The notes: generated by a model not told the origin, from the letters alone. 12,548 bases of DNA from MGR-bin208 sp043780275 (GCA_043780275.1 JAYWCV010000324.1:1-12548), one strand, 5' to 3'; shown: positions 6,099 to 12,548, numbered from the stretch's first letter. A program made the numbers and translations.

Positions 6099-7733
6099 AT
6101 GAACATGGAAAAAATCGATTTTCTTGTTATCGGATCAGGTATAGCCGGACTGACATTTGCCATGAAATGTGCAAAAGAATTTCCGGATAAAAAAGTAATC
6201 ATCATCACTAAAACTACGGCAGATGAAACCAATACAAAATATGCACAAGGTGGTGTGGCGGTAGTAAATGATTTTAGCAATGATAGTTTTGAAAAACATA
6301 TAGAGGATACCTTGATTTCAGGAGATGGACTTTGCAACCCATCTATTGTTGAAATAGTTGTAAAAGAAGGACCGGAAAGACTTCGGGAACTGATTGATTG
6401 GGGAACCCATTTCGATACAGAGCAGGATGGAGATTATAAATTGGGAAAAGAAGGAGGTCATTCCGAAAACAGGATTCTTCATTTTAAAGATATTACCGGT
6501 AAAGAAATCGAAAGAGCATTGTTAGATTCTGTAAATAAATTTTCAAATATTCAGATCATTGATCACTGTTTTATCATCGACATAATTACCCAGCACCATT
6601 TGGGTTACCTGGTTACAAAATCCACTCCCGATGTAGCTTGTTTCGGTGTTTATTTGTTGAATCTGAAAACAAATAAAATTGAAAAGATTATTTCCAAAAT
6701 AACGATGATGGCTACTGGTGGTATTGGACAAATTTACAGAACAAGTACCAACCCATCCATTGCTACAGGTGATGGAGTGGCCATGATATACCGTGCAAAA
6801 GGACGCATAGAAAATATGGAATTTGTACAGTTTCATCCTACTGCTTTATTTGAACCCCGCATTAAAGGGCAATCATTTTTAATCACTGAAGCGGTTAGGG
6901 GTGATGGAGGAATTTTACGGAACCACAAGGGTGAAGCATTCATGGAAAAATATGATGAGCGAAAAGACCTGGCAGCAAGAGATATTGTTGCAAGGGCTAT
7001 TGATAACGAAATGAAAATTGCCGGAGCTGAGCATCTATGGCTCGATTGCAGGCATATGGATCAGGAAAAATTCATGGAACATTTCCCCAATATTTATGAA
7101 AAATGTAAATCTATTGGCATCAATATTTTTAACCAGATGATACCGGTTGCACCGGCTGCACATTATAGTTGCGGGGGTATAAAAACCAATGAGTGGGGAC
7201 AAAGTTCCATACTTCATTTATATACCTGTGGTGAAGTGGCCAGTACCGGATTGCATGGCGCCAACCGTTTAGCAAGTAATTCTTTGCTTGAAGCGATTGT
7301 ATTTGCACATCGCTGTTTTTTGGATGCATCAGTAAAATTAAAAAATAAAAATGCGGCTGCCGATGCTGTATTTGATCATTTAAGTAATTCAATTCCTGAG
7401 TGGAATGCCCAAGGCACATCAGAACCCAAGGAAATGATTTTGATTACACAAAGCCTAAAGGAACTACAGTTACTGATGAGTGATTATGTGGGTATTGTTC
7501 GCAATGATGTGCGTTTGCAAAGAGCCATGCGCAGGCTTGATCTGCTTTGGGAAGAAACAGAAGAGCTGTACCGAAATACCTCTGTTTCGCCACAATTACT
7601 GGAGCTTCGAAATATGATCACTGTTGGATACCTGATTGTAAAAGGAGCCAGCTTCCGCAAAGAAAGCAGGGGTTTACATTACAATACCGACTATTTGCAC
7701 AAAAATGAAATTGTGCAAAATGTAGTGCTGTAA
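6099..7733 (+). CDS. nadB: L-aspartate oxidase
   Basis: A 544-residue flavoprotein that oxidises L-aspartate to iminoaspartate, the first step of de novo NAD synthesis, passing product to quinolinate synthase NadA. The sequence shows the FAD-binding G12-S-G-I-A-G17, TKYAQGGVAVV at 46-56, HSENRILHF from 121, EFVQFHPTA at 241-249, RGDGG at 267-271, and HYSCGG then HGANRLASNSLLE at 355-398. H246, R294, H355 and R390 fall where E. coli NadB has its substrate residues (offset of four). The length equals the family norm, and these motifs separate it from fumarate reductase and succinate dehydrogenase subunits. Start is ATG 6099; a second in-frame ATG at 6105 is possible. It begins 2 bp after the YhhN gene. 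nadA and nadC are not in the window. Confidence 0.96.
   Translation: MNMEKIDFLVIGSGIAGLTFAMKCAKEFPDKKVIIITKTTADETNTKYAQGGVAVVNDFSNDSFEKHIEDTLISGDGLCNPSIVEIVVKEGPERLRELIDWGTHFDTEQDGDYKLGKEGGHSENRILHFKDITGKEIERALLDSVNKFSNIQIIDHCFIIDIITQHHLGYLVTKSTPDVACFGVYLLNLKTNKIEKIISKITMMATGGIGQIYRTSTNPSIATGDGVAMIYRAKGRIENMEFVQFHPTALFEPRIKGQSFLITEAVRGDGGILRNHKGEAFMEKYDERKDLAARDIVARAIDNEMKIAGAEHLWLDCRHMDQEKFMEHFPNIYEKCKSIGINIFNQMIPVAPAAHYSCGGIKTNEWGQSSILHLYTCGEVASTGLHGANRLASNSLLEAIVFAHRCFLDASVKLKNKNAAADAVFDHLSNSIPEWNAQGTSEPKEMILITQSLKELQLLMSDYVGIVRNDVRLQRAMRRLDLLWEETEELYRNTSVSPQLLELRNMITVGYLIVKGASFRKESRGLHYNTDYLHKNEIVQNVVL
7694..7719 (+). repeat. 9-bp inverted repeat in the 3' end of nadB
   Basis: TTTGCACAA (7694-7702) and TTGTGCAAA (7711-7719) form a perfect stem with an 8-nt loop inside the last codons of nadB. 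A short T-run (7736-7741) follows 16 nt later, so it may help termination or stabilise the mRNA end, but it is not a canonical terminator. Confidence 0.35.
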
Positions 7734-7751
7734 AGGTTTTTAGTATAGCGT

Positions 7752-7759
7752 TATCTTTG
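7752..7759 (+). promoter_or_regulatory. Candidate -7 box (TATCTTTG) for the acyltransferase gene
   Basis: TATCTTTG matches TAnnTTTG exactly in the 73-bp gap after nadB. It implies a leader of about 40 nt and lets the acyltransferase be expressed apart from the ispG-nadB transcript. No -33 TTG is found at normal spacing. Confidence 0.5.
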
Positions 7760-7806
7760 GTCTTCGTTTTTAGCCAAAAAAATTTCATTAGCAAAGCAGA
7801 ATTTCC

Positions 7807-8685
7807 ATGATGTATTATATCGTTTACGGTTTATTATTTCTTATTTCCCTTCTACCAATGCGCATCTTGCATGTACTGAGTGATTTTATATGTTTCCTTT
7901 TTTTTCATGTATTCAAATACCGGCGACAGGTAGCCATGGATAATCTGAGTTTGGCATTTCCGGAAAAAACCGAAAAAGAAAAAACAGCAATTGCCCGGAA
8001 ATTCTATCTTAATCTGACGGATACTTTGGTAGAAACAATTAAGATGTTATCCGTTTCGGAAAAATTTCTGGAAAAAAGAGTTAGCGGTGATTGGGATGTT
8101 GTAAATAAATTATACGATTCGGGAAGAAATGTGCAAATGCACCTGGGGCATCATTTCAACTGGGAATGGTGTAATGCAGTTTTTGCAACAAAAACCAGGT
8201 TTTCATTTCTGGCAGTATACATGCCATTGGGAAATAAGATATTTGAACGGTTGATGATTGCACAACGATCTAAATATGGAACTATATTATTGAAGGCAAC
8301 CAATATGCAACAGGAGTTTGAGAAGTATAAGGACACACAGTTTTTACTGGGTCTTGCGGCAGATCAGAATCCTGCAACGGCAACCAATGCAAACTGGGTG
8401 ATTTTTTTCGACCGTCCAACTGCTTTTGTAACCGGCCCGGAACGGGGAGCAAAACGAAATAATGCCCTCGTTGTTTTTACGAGTATCAGTAAACCTCGTC
8501 GCGGTTATTATCATGTAAATATTCATTTGGAAGAAGAAAATCCTGCAGAAACAAAACAGGGTGAATTGACAAAAAGATTTTCCAGATACCTGGAATCCGC
8601 CATTCGTAAAAATCCGGAGAACTGGCTTTGGACTCACCGTCGGTGGAAACACGAATGGAAAGAAGAATATGGAATTTATAAATAA
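7807..8685 (+). CDS. LpxL/HtrB-family lipid A-type acyltransferase
   Basis: A 292-residue inner-membrane acyltransferase of the LpxL/HtrB/MsbB superfamily, which adds secondary acyl chains to lipid A on the cytoplasmic face. There is one N-terminal membrane segment (about 4-36, ending KYRRQ). The HX4(D/E) catalytic motif is H115-HFNW-E120, within MHLGHHFNWEW. A substrate-site block follows (YMPLGNKIFERLM, 138-150), then LAADQNP (183-189) and FFDRPTAFVTG (200-210), with C-terminal NWLWTHRRWK (272-281). Length is close to the LpxL norm of about 300. Bacteroidota homologues may acylate other lipids such as ornithine or glycine lipids, so the exact acceptor is uncertain. The first of two consecutive ATGs is used as start. 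The gene has its own candidate promoter and ends in a strong terminator. Confidence 0.9.
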   Translation: MMYYIVYGLLFLISLLPMRILHVLSDFICFLFFHVFKYRRQVAMDNLSLAFPEKTEKEKTAIARKFYLNLTDTLVETIKMLSVSEKFLEKRVSGDWDVVNKLYDSGRNVQMHLGHHFNWEWCNAVFATKTRFSFLAVYMPLGNKIFERLMIAQRSKYGTILLKATNMQQEFEKYKDTQFLLGLAADQNPATATNANWVIFFDRPTAFVTGPERGAKRNNALVVFTSISKPRRGYYHVNIHLEEENPAETKQGELTKRFSRYLESAIRKNPENWLWTHRRWKHEWKEEYGIYK

Positions 8686-8687
8686 CT

Positions 8688-8723
8688 AAAACCCCAATCA
8701 GCCTGATTGGGGTTTTGTTTTTT
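8688..8723. terminator. Bidirectional Rho-independent terminator
   Basis: AAAACCCCAATCA (8688-8700) pairs perfectly with TGATTGGGGTTTT (8704-8716) around a 3-nt loop, followed on the plus strand by a T-run (8718-8723) and flanked on the other side by A-rich DNA. It starts right after the acyltransferase stop codon (8685) and its right edge meets the stop codon of the convergent dioxygenase gene (8722), so it serves both. Confidence 0.92.
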
Positions 8724-10137
8724 AATTGAGAACAGCTTTTTCTTTTTCAATCTTGAATTTACCTTTCAACTCTTTAATTTTTGCCCAACCTCCCAGTACA
8801 TTTCTTAAATTATGGTAGCCGTTTCTTTTTAAAATAGAAGAAGCAATCACACTACGATACCCGCCTCCACATTGGATATATAAGTTTTGTTCATCTTCAA
8901 TATTGGTCATGTTTGCAGGGTCCGTTAAGTCATTGAGCGGAAGATTTACGGCTTGTTTGATATGCCCTTCTGCAAACTCTAAAGGTCTTCTAACATCCAG
9001 TATCACCAACTTATTATCAAAAGGAATATCCATCGCCAATTCATCTACTTCCACGTCAATGATCAGGTCCACCGTTTCTGCATTGGATTTCCAGGCTTCA
9101 AATCCGCCATCTAAATACCCGATCATTTTATCAAATCCCACCCTGGCTAATCGAATAATTGATTCTTTTTCTTTACTTGGTTCTGTTACTAAAATGATTG
9201 GTTGATTAAATGGTATAAGACTGCCTGCCCATTCTGCAAACCGGCCATCCAAACCGATGCTTATTGATTCCGGAACAAAACCGGATGTAAATTCTGTTGA
9301 GTTTCTGGTATCTAAAATAATTGCATTTTCATTGTCTCTAAGGTTTTTAAACTCTTCAATAGATAAGGCCTTCATTCCTTTTTCTAAAACAGAATCGATA
9401 CTGTCATATCCTTCTTTATTAATTTTTACATTAATCGGAAAATAGGCAGGAGGTTCTGTTATCCCTTCGGTTACCGCTTTTATAAATGCATCTTTGTTTT
9501 TTGCCTGAAGTGCATAATTGGATTTTTTTTCTGCGCCAATCGTACTAAAAGTTTCCGGTCCAAGATTCTTGCCACAGGAGCTTCCGGGTCCATGTGCCGG
9601 ATAAACAATGACATCATCTGCTAAAGGAATAATATTTTTTTGCAGACTTTCATAAAGCATACCCGCCAGTTCTTGAATGGTTAAATTGTTTCCTTTCTGC
9701 GCCAGGTCGGGCCGGCCTACATCCCCAACAAATAAGGTATCGCCGGTAAATATGCAGTAGTCTTTACCCAATTTATCTTTTAATAAATAGCAAGTCGATT
9801 CCAATGTATGGCCAGGTGTATGTAATACCGTGATGGATATATCTCCAACCATATATACTTCATGATTCTTTGCAATCTGAACCGGAAGTTTGGTCTCCGT
9901 TTTGGGGCCATAAATTATTGGTGCACCGGTTGCTTTGGCAAGATCGAGGTGGCCACTCACAAAATCGGCGTGAAAATGCGTTTCAAAAATGTATTTGATA
10001 CGGGCATTACGCTGCTTTGATAATTCTATATATTCCTCAATATCTCTCAAGGGATCTATGATGATAGCTTCCCCATTACTTTCTACATAATAAGCTGCTT
10101 CACTGAGGCAGCTGGTATATAATTGCTTTATGAACAT
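8722..10137 (-). CDS. CstB-like persulfide dioxygenase with two rhodanese domains
   Basis: A 471-residue cytosolic protein joining a metallo-beta-lactamase fold (about 1-240) to two rhodanese domains. The metal motif T53-H54-F-H56-A-D58 plus H110 (TPGH), D133 (TGD) and H182 (PAHG) fit the ETHE1/CstB persulfide dioxygenase group, where H54, H110 and D133 would hold Fe(II). The first rhodanese domain (about 258-350) has T/E residues instead of cysteine in the active-site loop (VTEPSKEKE), so it is a pseudo-domain. The second (about 360-455) keeps the catalytic C423 in QCGGGYRS. This order matches S. aureus CstB, which oxidises persulfides to thiosulfate. I chose ATG 10137: an upstream TTG at 10158 lies inside the candidate -7 box. 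An ArsR-type regulator is encoded upstream on the same strand. The alternative is a general MBL-rhodanese hydrolase of unknown substrate. Confidence 0.9.
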   Translation of the reverse strand: MFIKQLYTSCLSEAAYYVESNGEAIIIDPLRDIEEYIELSKQRNARIKYIFETHFHADFVSGHLDLAKATGAPIIYGPKTETKLPVQIAKNHEVYMVGDISITVLHTPGHTLESTCYLLKDKLGKDYCIFTGDTLFVGDVGRPDLAQKGNNLTIQELAGMLYESLQKNIIPLADDVIVYPAHGPGSSCGKNLGPETFSTIGAEKKSNYALQAKNKDAFIKAVTEGITEPPAYFPINVKINKEGYDSIDSVLEKGMKALSIEEFKNLRDNENAIILDTRNSTEFTSGFVPESISIGLDGRFAEWAGSLIPFNQPIILVTEPSKEKESIIRLARVGFDKMIGYLDGGFEAWKSNAETVDLIIDVEVDELAMDIPFDNKLVILDVRRPLEFAEGHIKQAVNLPLNDLTDPANMTNIEDEQNLYIQCGGGYRSVIASSILKRNGYHNLRNVLGGWAKIKELKGKFKIEKEKAVLN

Positions 10138-10155
10138 ATTTTTAATTTTGTATCG

Positions 10156-10163
10156 CAAAGTTA
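10156..10163 (-). promoter_or_regulatory. Candidate -7 box (TAACTTTG) for the dioxygenase gene
   Basis: Read on the minus strand this is TAACTTTG, an exact TAnnTTTG match, 18 bp before the ATG at 10137. It overlaps the alternative TTG start at 10158, which argues against that start. No clear -33 TTG is seen; the upstream DNA is the T-run of the preceding terminator. Confidence 0.55.
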
Positions 10164-10171
10164 CTTTAAAA

Positions 10172-10204
10172 ATAAAAAAAGCGGCATTCGAAGGAATGCC
10201 GCTT
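10172..10204 (-). terminator. Rho-independent terminator of the arsR-type gene
   Basis: On the minus strand AAGCGGCATTC and GAATGCCGCTT (plus-strand 10194-10204 and 10179-10189) form an 11-bp GC-rich stem with a 4-nt loop, followed by a run of seven T and more T-rich sequence. It lies 21 bp past the ArsR stop codon and before the dioxygenase promoter, so it insulates the two genes. Confidence 0.9.
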
Positions 10205-10224
10205 AAAAGGGTTTTTCAGAAAAA

Positions 10225-10593
10225 TTAACTCACAAGGTCTTTAATAAAAGAATTTACTTCTACTAATCTTGCATTGTTTACAGAATAGTAAATAAACTTT
10301 CCATCACGGTCAGTGTTTACATAACCTGCTTTTCTTAGAATGGCCAGATGTTGTGATGCGACTGATTGCTCTAATCGGAGCTGAATATAAATTTCAGTTA
10401 CAGTCATTCGCTCATTGTTGTTAATCAACTTTAATATTTGCTGACGCAGTGCGTGGTTAAATGCTCGCAAAATTAAAGCTGCTTTTTTCAAGCCAACTAA
10501 ATCCATGGGTAGGGTTTTTTCGTTAATAATTGGGTTTGCTACTGATTCCACATTGGGGGTTTCATTGTTGGAGTATTGGTTTAGATAACTCAT
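10225..10593 (-). CDS. ArsR-family winged-helix regulator without cysteine
   Basis: A 122-residue transcription factor of the ArsR/SmtB fold. The core runs from about 35 to 120: LRAFNHALRQQILKLI (42-57), the helix-turn-helix MTVTEIYIQL then EQSVASQHLAILRKAG (63-90, recognition helix about 77-87), and a beta-wing DRDGKFIYYSV (95-105). A disordered polar N-terminus of about 29 residues precedes it, so M30 is a possible alternative start. There is no cysteine anywhere and only two histidines (H47, H82), both in helices of the DNA-binding core. It therefore lacks the alpha3 or alpha5 metal sites and the dithiol pair of the persulfide sensors SqrR, BigR or similar. It is followed by a persulfide dioxygenase-type gene on the same strand, separated by a terminator. 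It may control that gene, itself, or distant targets; the inducer is unknown. Confidence 0.88.
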   Translation of the reverse strand: MSYLNQYSNNETPNVESVANPIINEKTLPMDLVGLKKAALILRAFNHALRQQILKLINNNERMTVTEIYIQLRLEQSVASQHLAILRKAGYVNTDRDGKFIYYSVNNARLVEVNSFIKDLVS

Positions 10594-10626
10594 GCCTTAA
10601 TATATTAAATTGTTAATAGATAAGGC
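10594..10626. promoter_or_regulatory. Candidate ArsR operator: nested inverted repeats before the start codon
   Basis: Directly upstream of the repressor ATG lies GCCTTA (10594-10599) mirrored by TAAGGC (10621-10626), enclosing the perfect 12-bp palindrome TTAATATATTAA (10597-10608) and a further ATTAA/TTAAT pair (10604-10608, 10613-10617). It sits between the candidate -7 box and the start codon, where binding would block transcription. Autoregulation is inference. Confidence 0.45.
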
Positions 10627-10633
10627 AAAGATA
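10626..10633 (-). promoter_or_regulatory. Candidate -7 box (TATCTTTG) for the arsR-type gene
   Basis: Minus-strand TATCTTTG is an exact TAnnTTTG match 32 bp before the repressor ATG. It abuts the outer arm of the nested inverted repeats. No good -33 TTG is visible at the normal spacing. Confidence 0.5.
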
Positions 10634-10668
10634 TGTGTAGTGAACAGATTTAGATGTCGATACATAGG

Positions 10669-11349
10669 TTAAAGTTTTGTAGTATTACCACTACTTGGGT
10701 TAAAAAAATCCTTAATATAAAATGGTTCGGCATATGCAAGATTTGCAAATTCAGACTTTGTAAAACATTGATTAGCAATTATTACCATATCTGAGGCGAC
10801 TATTCTAATGTTTTCAAATAATAAATTATTTGAATTTGTTATTGATTTAAATTTCTCCATTCCATTGCCAAAAAAAAGTACTCTTTTATACGAAAGAATA
10901 TTTTCAAAGGAATTTTTATCAAGTATCCGGGCATGAGGTTTCTCAATCTCCAATAAATTTTTATCATATATGGCCGTAAAAACTTCCATTCTTCGGGCAT
11001 CAATCATTGGGCATAGCAAGTCAGTTTCAAAATCTTTTGCTTTAAAAGCCATCACTTCCAGGGTACCCATTGTAATTAGTGGAATTTTCAATGCATAGCA
11101 AATTCCTTTGGCTGTTGATAAACCAACTCTTAAACCTGTATAAGATCCTGGACCATTTGTTACAGCAACTGCTTCCAGTTTAGTTATTGAAAAACCACTT
11201 GTTTCCATCATATCGGCTATGGCTGCCTGCAACCAGGCAGCATGGTCCTTCATGTTTTCGTTTTGAGCTGTAAGTATGATGTCCTCATTTTGAGAAAGAC
11301 AAATAGAAGCAACATCAATTGAGGTATCTATATGGAGTATTAAAGCCAT
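10669..11349 (-). CDS. tsaB: tRNA t6A37 biosynthesis subunit TsaB
   Basis: A 226-residue ASKHA-fold protein (YeaZ) that pairs with TsaD, and with TsaE, to make threonylcarbamoyladenosine at position 37 of tRNAs reading ANN codons. The N-terminus LILHIDTSIDVASICL is the first ATPase-fold strand pair, and the family signature NGPGSYTGLRVGLSTAKG lies at 65-82, with CPMIDARRMEVFTAIY about 112-127. Length matches Bacteroidota TsaB. It lacks the metal-binding histidines of the catalytic partner TsaD, as expected. The start ATG at 11349 is 3 bp after the stop codon of the upstream dehydrogenase-like gene, so the two are co-transcribed and may be translationally coupled. No terminator is apparent after it, so some transcripts could read on into the ArsR gene 75 bp downstream. 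Confidence 0.94.
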   Translation of the reverse strand: MALILHIDTSIDVASICLSQNEDIILTAQNENMKDHAAWLQAAIADMMETSGFSITKLEAVAVTNGPGSYTGLRVGLSTAKGICYALKIPLITMGTLEVMAFKAKDFETDLLCPMIDARRMEVFTAIYDKNLLEIEKPHARILDKNSFENILSYKRVLFFGNGMEKFKSITNSNNLLFENIRIVASDMVIIANQCFTKSEFANLAYAEPFYIKDFFNPSSGNTTKL

Positions 11350-11352
11350 TTT

Positions 11353-11973
11353 TTAATTCATTTCTTTTATTAAAGAATCGGCAATAAGATATCCTTTATT
11401 TATTTTATACATAGCTTTAAGTAAACCAACAATATTAGCATAGCCAATAATAGTACTCCATTCAAAGGGGCCATATGGATAATTTGTGCCCAACTTCATG
11501 GCGGTATCAATATCTGCTTTAGTACTGACTCCTTCATCCAATGTTAAATAAGCCTCATTAATAATACAGGCAACCACTCTGGCAGAAATGAAACCTGCAG
11601 TATCTGGTGCCCAAATTATTTTTTTATTGAAACAAGCAATGATCTCTTCTGCATTTTTCTTTCCTTCATCATGAGCAATAGATGCTTCCAAAACTGAACG
11701 ACTTAAAAAACCCGGCCAGCCATTGAACCGGATAAAACCTTCGGGTAATTCTTCCAAGGTTTTTGATACACTGTTTACAAAAATCGGTTTGGCCAGTAAG
11801 GGTATTAATCTTTCTACATGGCCATCAAACAAAAGATCTATAAATGCATCCGCATCAGGATAATCACTAAACAATTCAGAACTGCTTACCCATTCTATAA
11901 TTACATCTTCTTTAATTCCAGCAGAACATAATTCAACTTTCATGGGTTCCGTTGCAGATACAATGATGTTCAT
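11353..11973 (-). CDS. Short 3-hydroxyacyl-CoA dehydrogenase-like protein, probable pseudoenzyme
   Basis: A 206-residue protein whose second half matches the C-terminal domain of 3-hydroxyacyl-CoA dehydrogenases: APDTAGFISARVVACIINEAY (122-142), GVSTKADIDTAMKLGTNYP (148-166) and YGPFEW (167-172). Full family members have about 280-300 residues. The N-terminal part here (1-80) keeps only a shortened Rossmann-like pattern; the expected GxGxxG after the first strand is replaced by MNIIVSATEP. The catalytic histidine of the usual HFFNP segment appears to be R82 in FIRFNGWPGF. NAD-dependent dehydrogenase activity is therefore doubtful. The frame is intact and tightly linked to tsaB (3 bp), so it looks like a maintained gene and not a decaying one. 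A CoA-ester binding or structural role is possible. The family relation is fairly sure; the function is unknown. Confidence 0.75.
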   Translation of the reverse strand: MNIIVSATEPMKVELCSAGIKEDVIIEWVSSSELFSDYPDADAFIDLLFDGHVERLIPLLAKPIFVNSVSKTLEELPEGFIRFNGWPGFLSRSVLEASIAHDEGKKNAEEIIACFNKKIIWAPDTAGFISARVVACIINEAYLTLDEGVSTKADIDTAMKLGTNYPYGPFEWSTIIGYANIVGLLKAMYKINKGYLIADSLIKEMN

Positions 11974-12046
11974 ATTCTATTTTTTGCAAAGAAAATGCAT
12001 AAACCTAAATTCGTTCTACTTAAATTAAAACGATTAAATTTTAACC

Positions 12047-12427
12047 ATGGAAAAAATTATCATTAAAACAGAAAATGCCCCGGCACCGATCGGGCCATAT
12101 AATCAGGCAATTCTTGTTTCTGACACCTTATACATTTCTGGTCAGATCTGTATTATTCCCGAATCCGGCGAATTGAAAAACAGGGATATACAAGATGAAA
12201 CCCACCAGGTAATGCATAATCTGAAAGCCATTTTAAGAGAAGCAGGAATGAGTTTTAATAATGTCATTAAAACCAGCATATTTATTACCGATATGAACCA
12301 GTTTTCGGAGGTTAATGAAGTGTATGGTAAATACTTCGAGGGTGATTTTCCGGCAAGAGAAACCGTGCAGGTATCGGCATTGCCAAAGTTCGTCCATGTC
12401 GAAATTAGTATGATAGCCTGCAAATGA
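12047..12427 (+). CDS. ridA: RidA family reactive enamine/imine deaminase
   Basis: A 126-residue trimeric cytosolic enzyme (YjgF/UK114 family) that hydrolyses reactive 2-aminoacrylate-type enamines/imines made by PLP enzymes such as threonine dehydratase. Family marks are APAPIGPYNQA (12-22), LYISGQI (28-34), the central helix THQVMHNLKAILREAG (52-67), VIKTSIFITDM (73-83), and PARETVQVSALPK (101-113). R103 would bind the substrate carboxylate, and E119 in VEISMIA is also in the usual place. Length equals the family norm. The ATG at 12047 is 73 bp from the divergent dehydrogenase-like gene; no exact -7 consensus is visible before it. It is not visibly linked to any PLP enzyme gene nearby other than kbl at the far end. 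Confidence 0.94.
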   Translation: MEKIIIKTENAPAPIGPYNQAILVSDTLYISGQICIIPESGELKNRDIQDETHQVMHNLKAILREAGMSFNNVIKTSIFITDMNQFSEVNEVYGKYFEGDFPARETVQVSALPKFVHVEISMIACK

Positions 12428-12529
12428 TAGTTGAGTAGTTTTAAGTGCTGAATTATTCCTTGGAAGAAATGTTTTATAGTAAGATTTGAAAAATAGCTGT
12501 ATCGTTAATTTGGGTTTGAAAAAGTATTT

Positions 12530-12548
12530 AACCACAGCGAACACAGAG
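12530..12548. repeat. ACCACAG-type repeat, cut by the window edge
   Basis: The last 19 bases consist of two imperfect 9-bp units (ACCACAGCG, AACACAGAG). From memory, runs of this ACCACAGAG/AACACAGAG kind are dispersed in many Bacteroidota and other genomes as intergenic repeats. The rest of 12428-12529 is AT-rich and shows no gene or clear terminator. Confidence 0.4.

Noticed and set aside
1..12548. CRISPR array, tRNA, rRNA, riboswitch or toxin-antitoxin pair
   Set aside because: No regular repeat-spacer pattern, cloverleaf, conserved riboswitch core or small paired frames were found on reading both strands.

Overview
The window looks like a chromosomal segment of a member of the Bacteroidota, probably of the Chitinophagaceae or a close relative. 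The DNA is AT-rich. Several start codons sit behind A-rich leaders without Shine-Dalgarno sequences. Five promoters match the Bacteroidota -7 consensus TAnnTTTG. IspG is the long form with a central insertion. The placement rests on these features and on the feel of the proteins, not on any search.

Left end (1-828): a single-gene IS200/RAYT-like HUH transposase lies in AT-rich DNA, with a GGCTTTAGCC mini-palindrome on its left and an 11-bp hairpin on its right. Plus-strand housekeeping block (829-8685): kbl (threonine/glycine catabolism) is followed by a 42-residue lipoprotein with its own terminator. Next comes a lipoprotein-type class D beta-lactamase, tightly followed by ispG (isoprenoid MEP pathway), a YhhN/TMEM86 membrane protein and nadB (NAD synthesis). 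These four have gaps of 21, 34 and 2 bp and probably form one transcript. A LpxL/HtrB-like acyltransferase follows with its own -7 box and ends in a strong bidirectional terminator.

Minus-strand block (11973-8722, read right to left): a short, probably NAD-blind relative of 3-hydroxyacyl-CoA dehydrogenase is followed 3 bp later by tsaB (tRNA t6A synthesis). Then comes a cysteine-free ArsR-family repressor with its own promoter, candidate operator and terminator. The last gene, separately promoted, encodes a CstB-like persulfide dioxygenase/double rhodanese. The ArsR-dioxygenase pair resembles known persulfide detoxification loci, but the repressor lacks the thiols used by known sensors. At the right end ridA (enamine/imine deaminase) reads on the plus strand, and the window stops inside an ACCACAG-type repeat.

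Most of the window is ordinary core metabolism. The points most worth a second look are the Cys-less ArsR next to a persulfide dioxygenase, the degenerate dehydrogenase coupled to tsaB, the tiny lipoprotein, the class D beta-lactamase with a changed YGN motif, and the repeat-flanked HUH transposase. I see no clear evidence of a wholly new multi-gene system.
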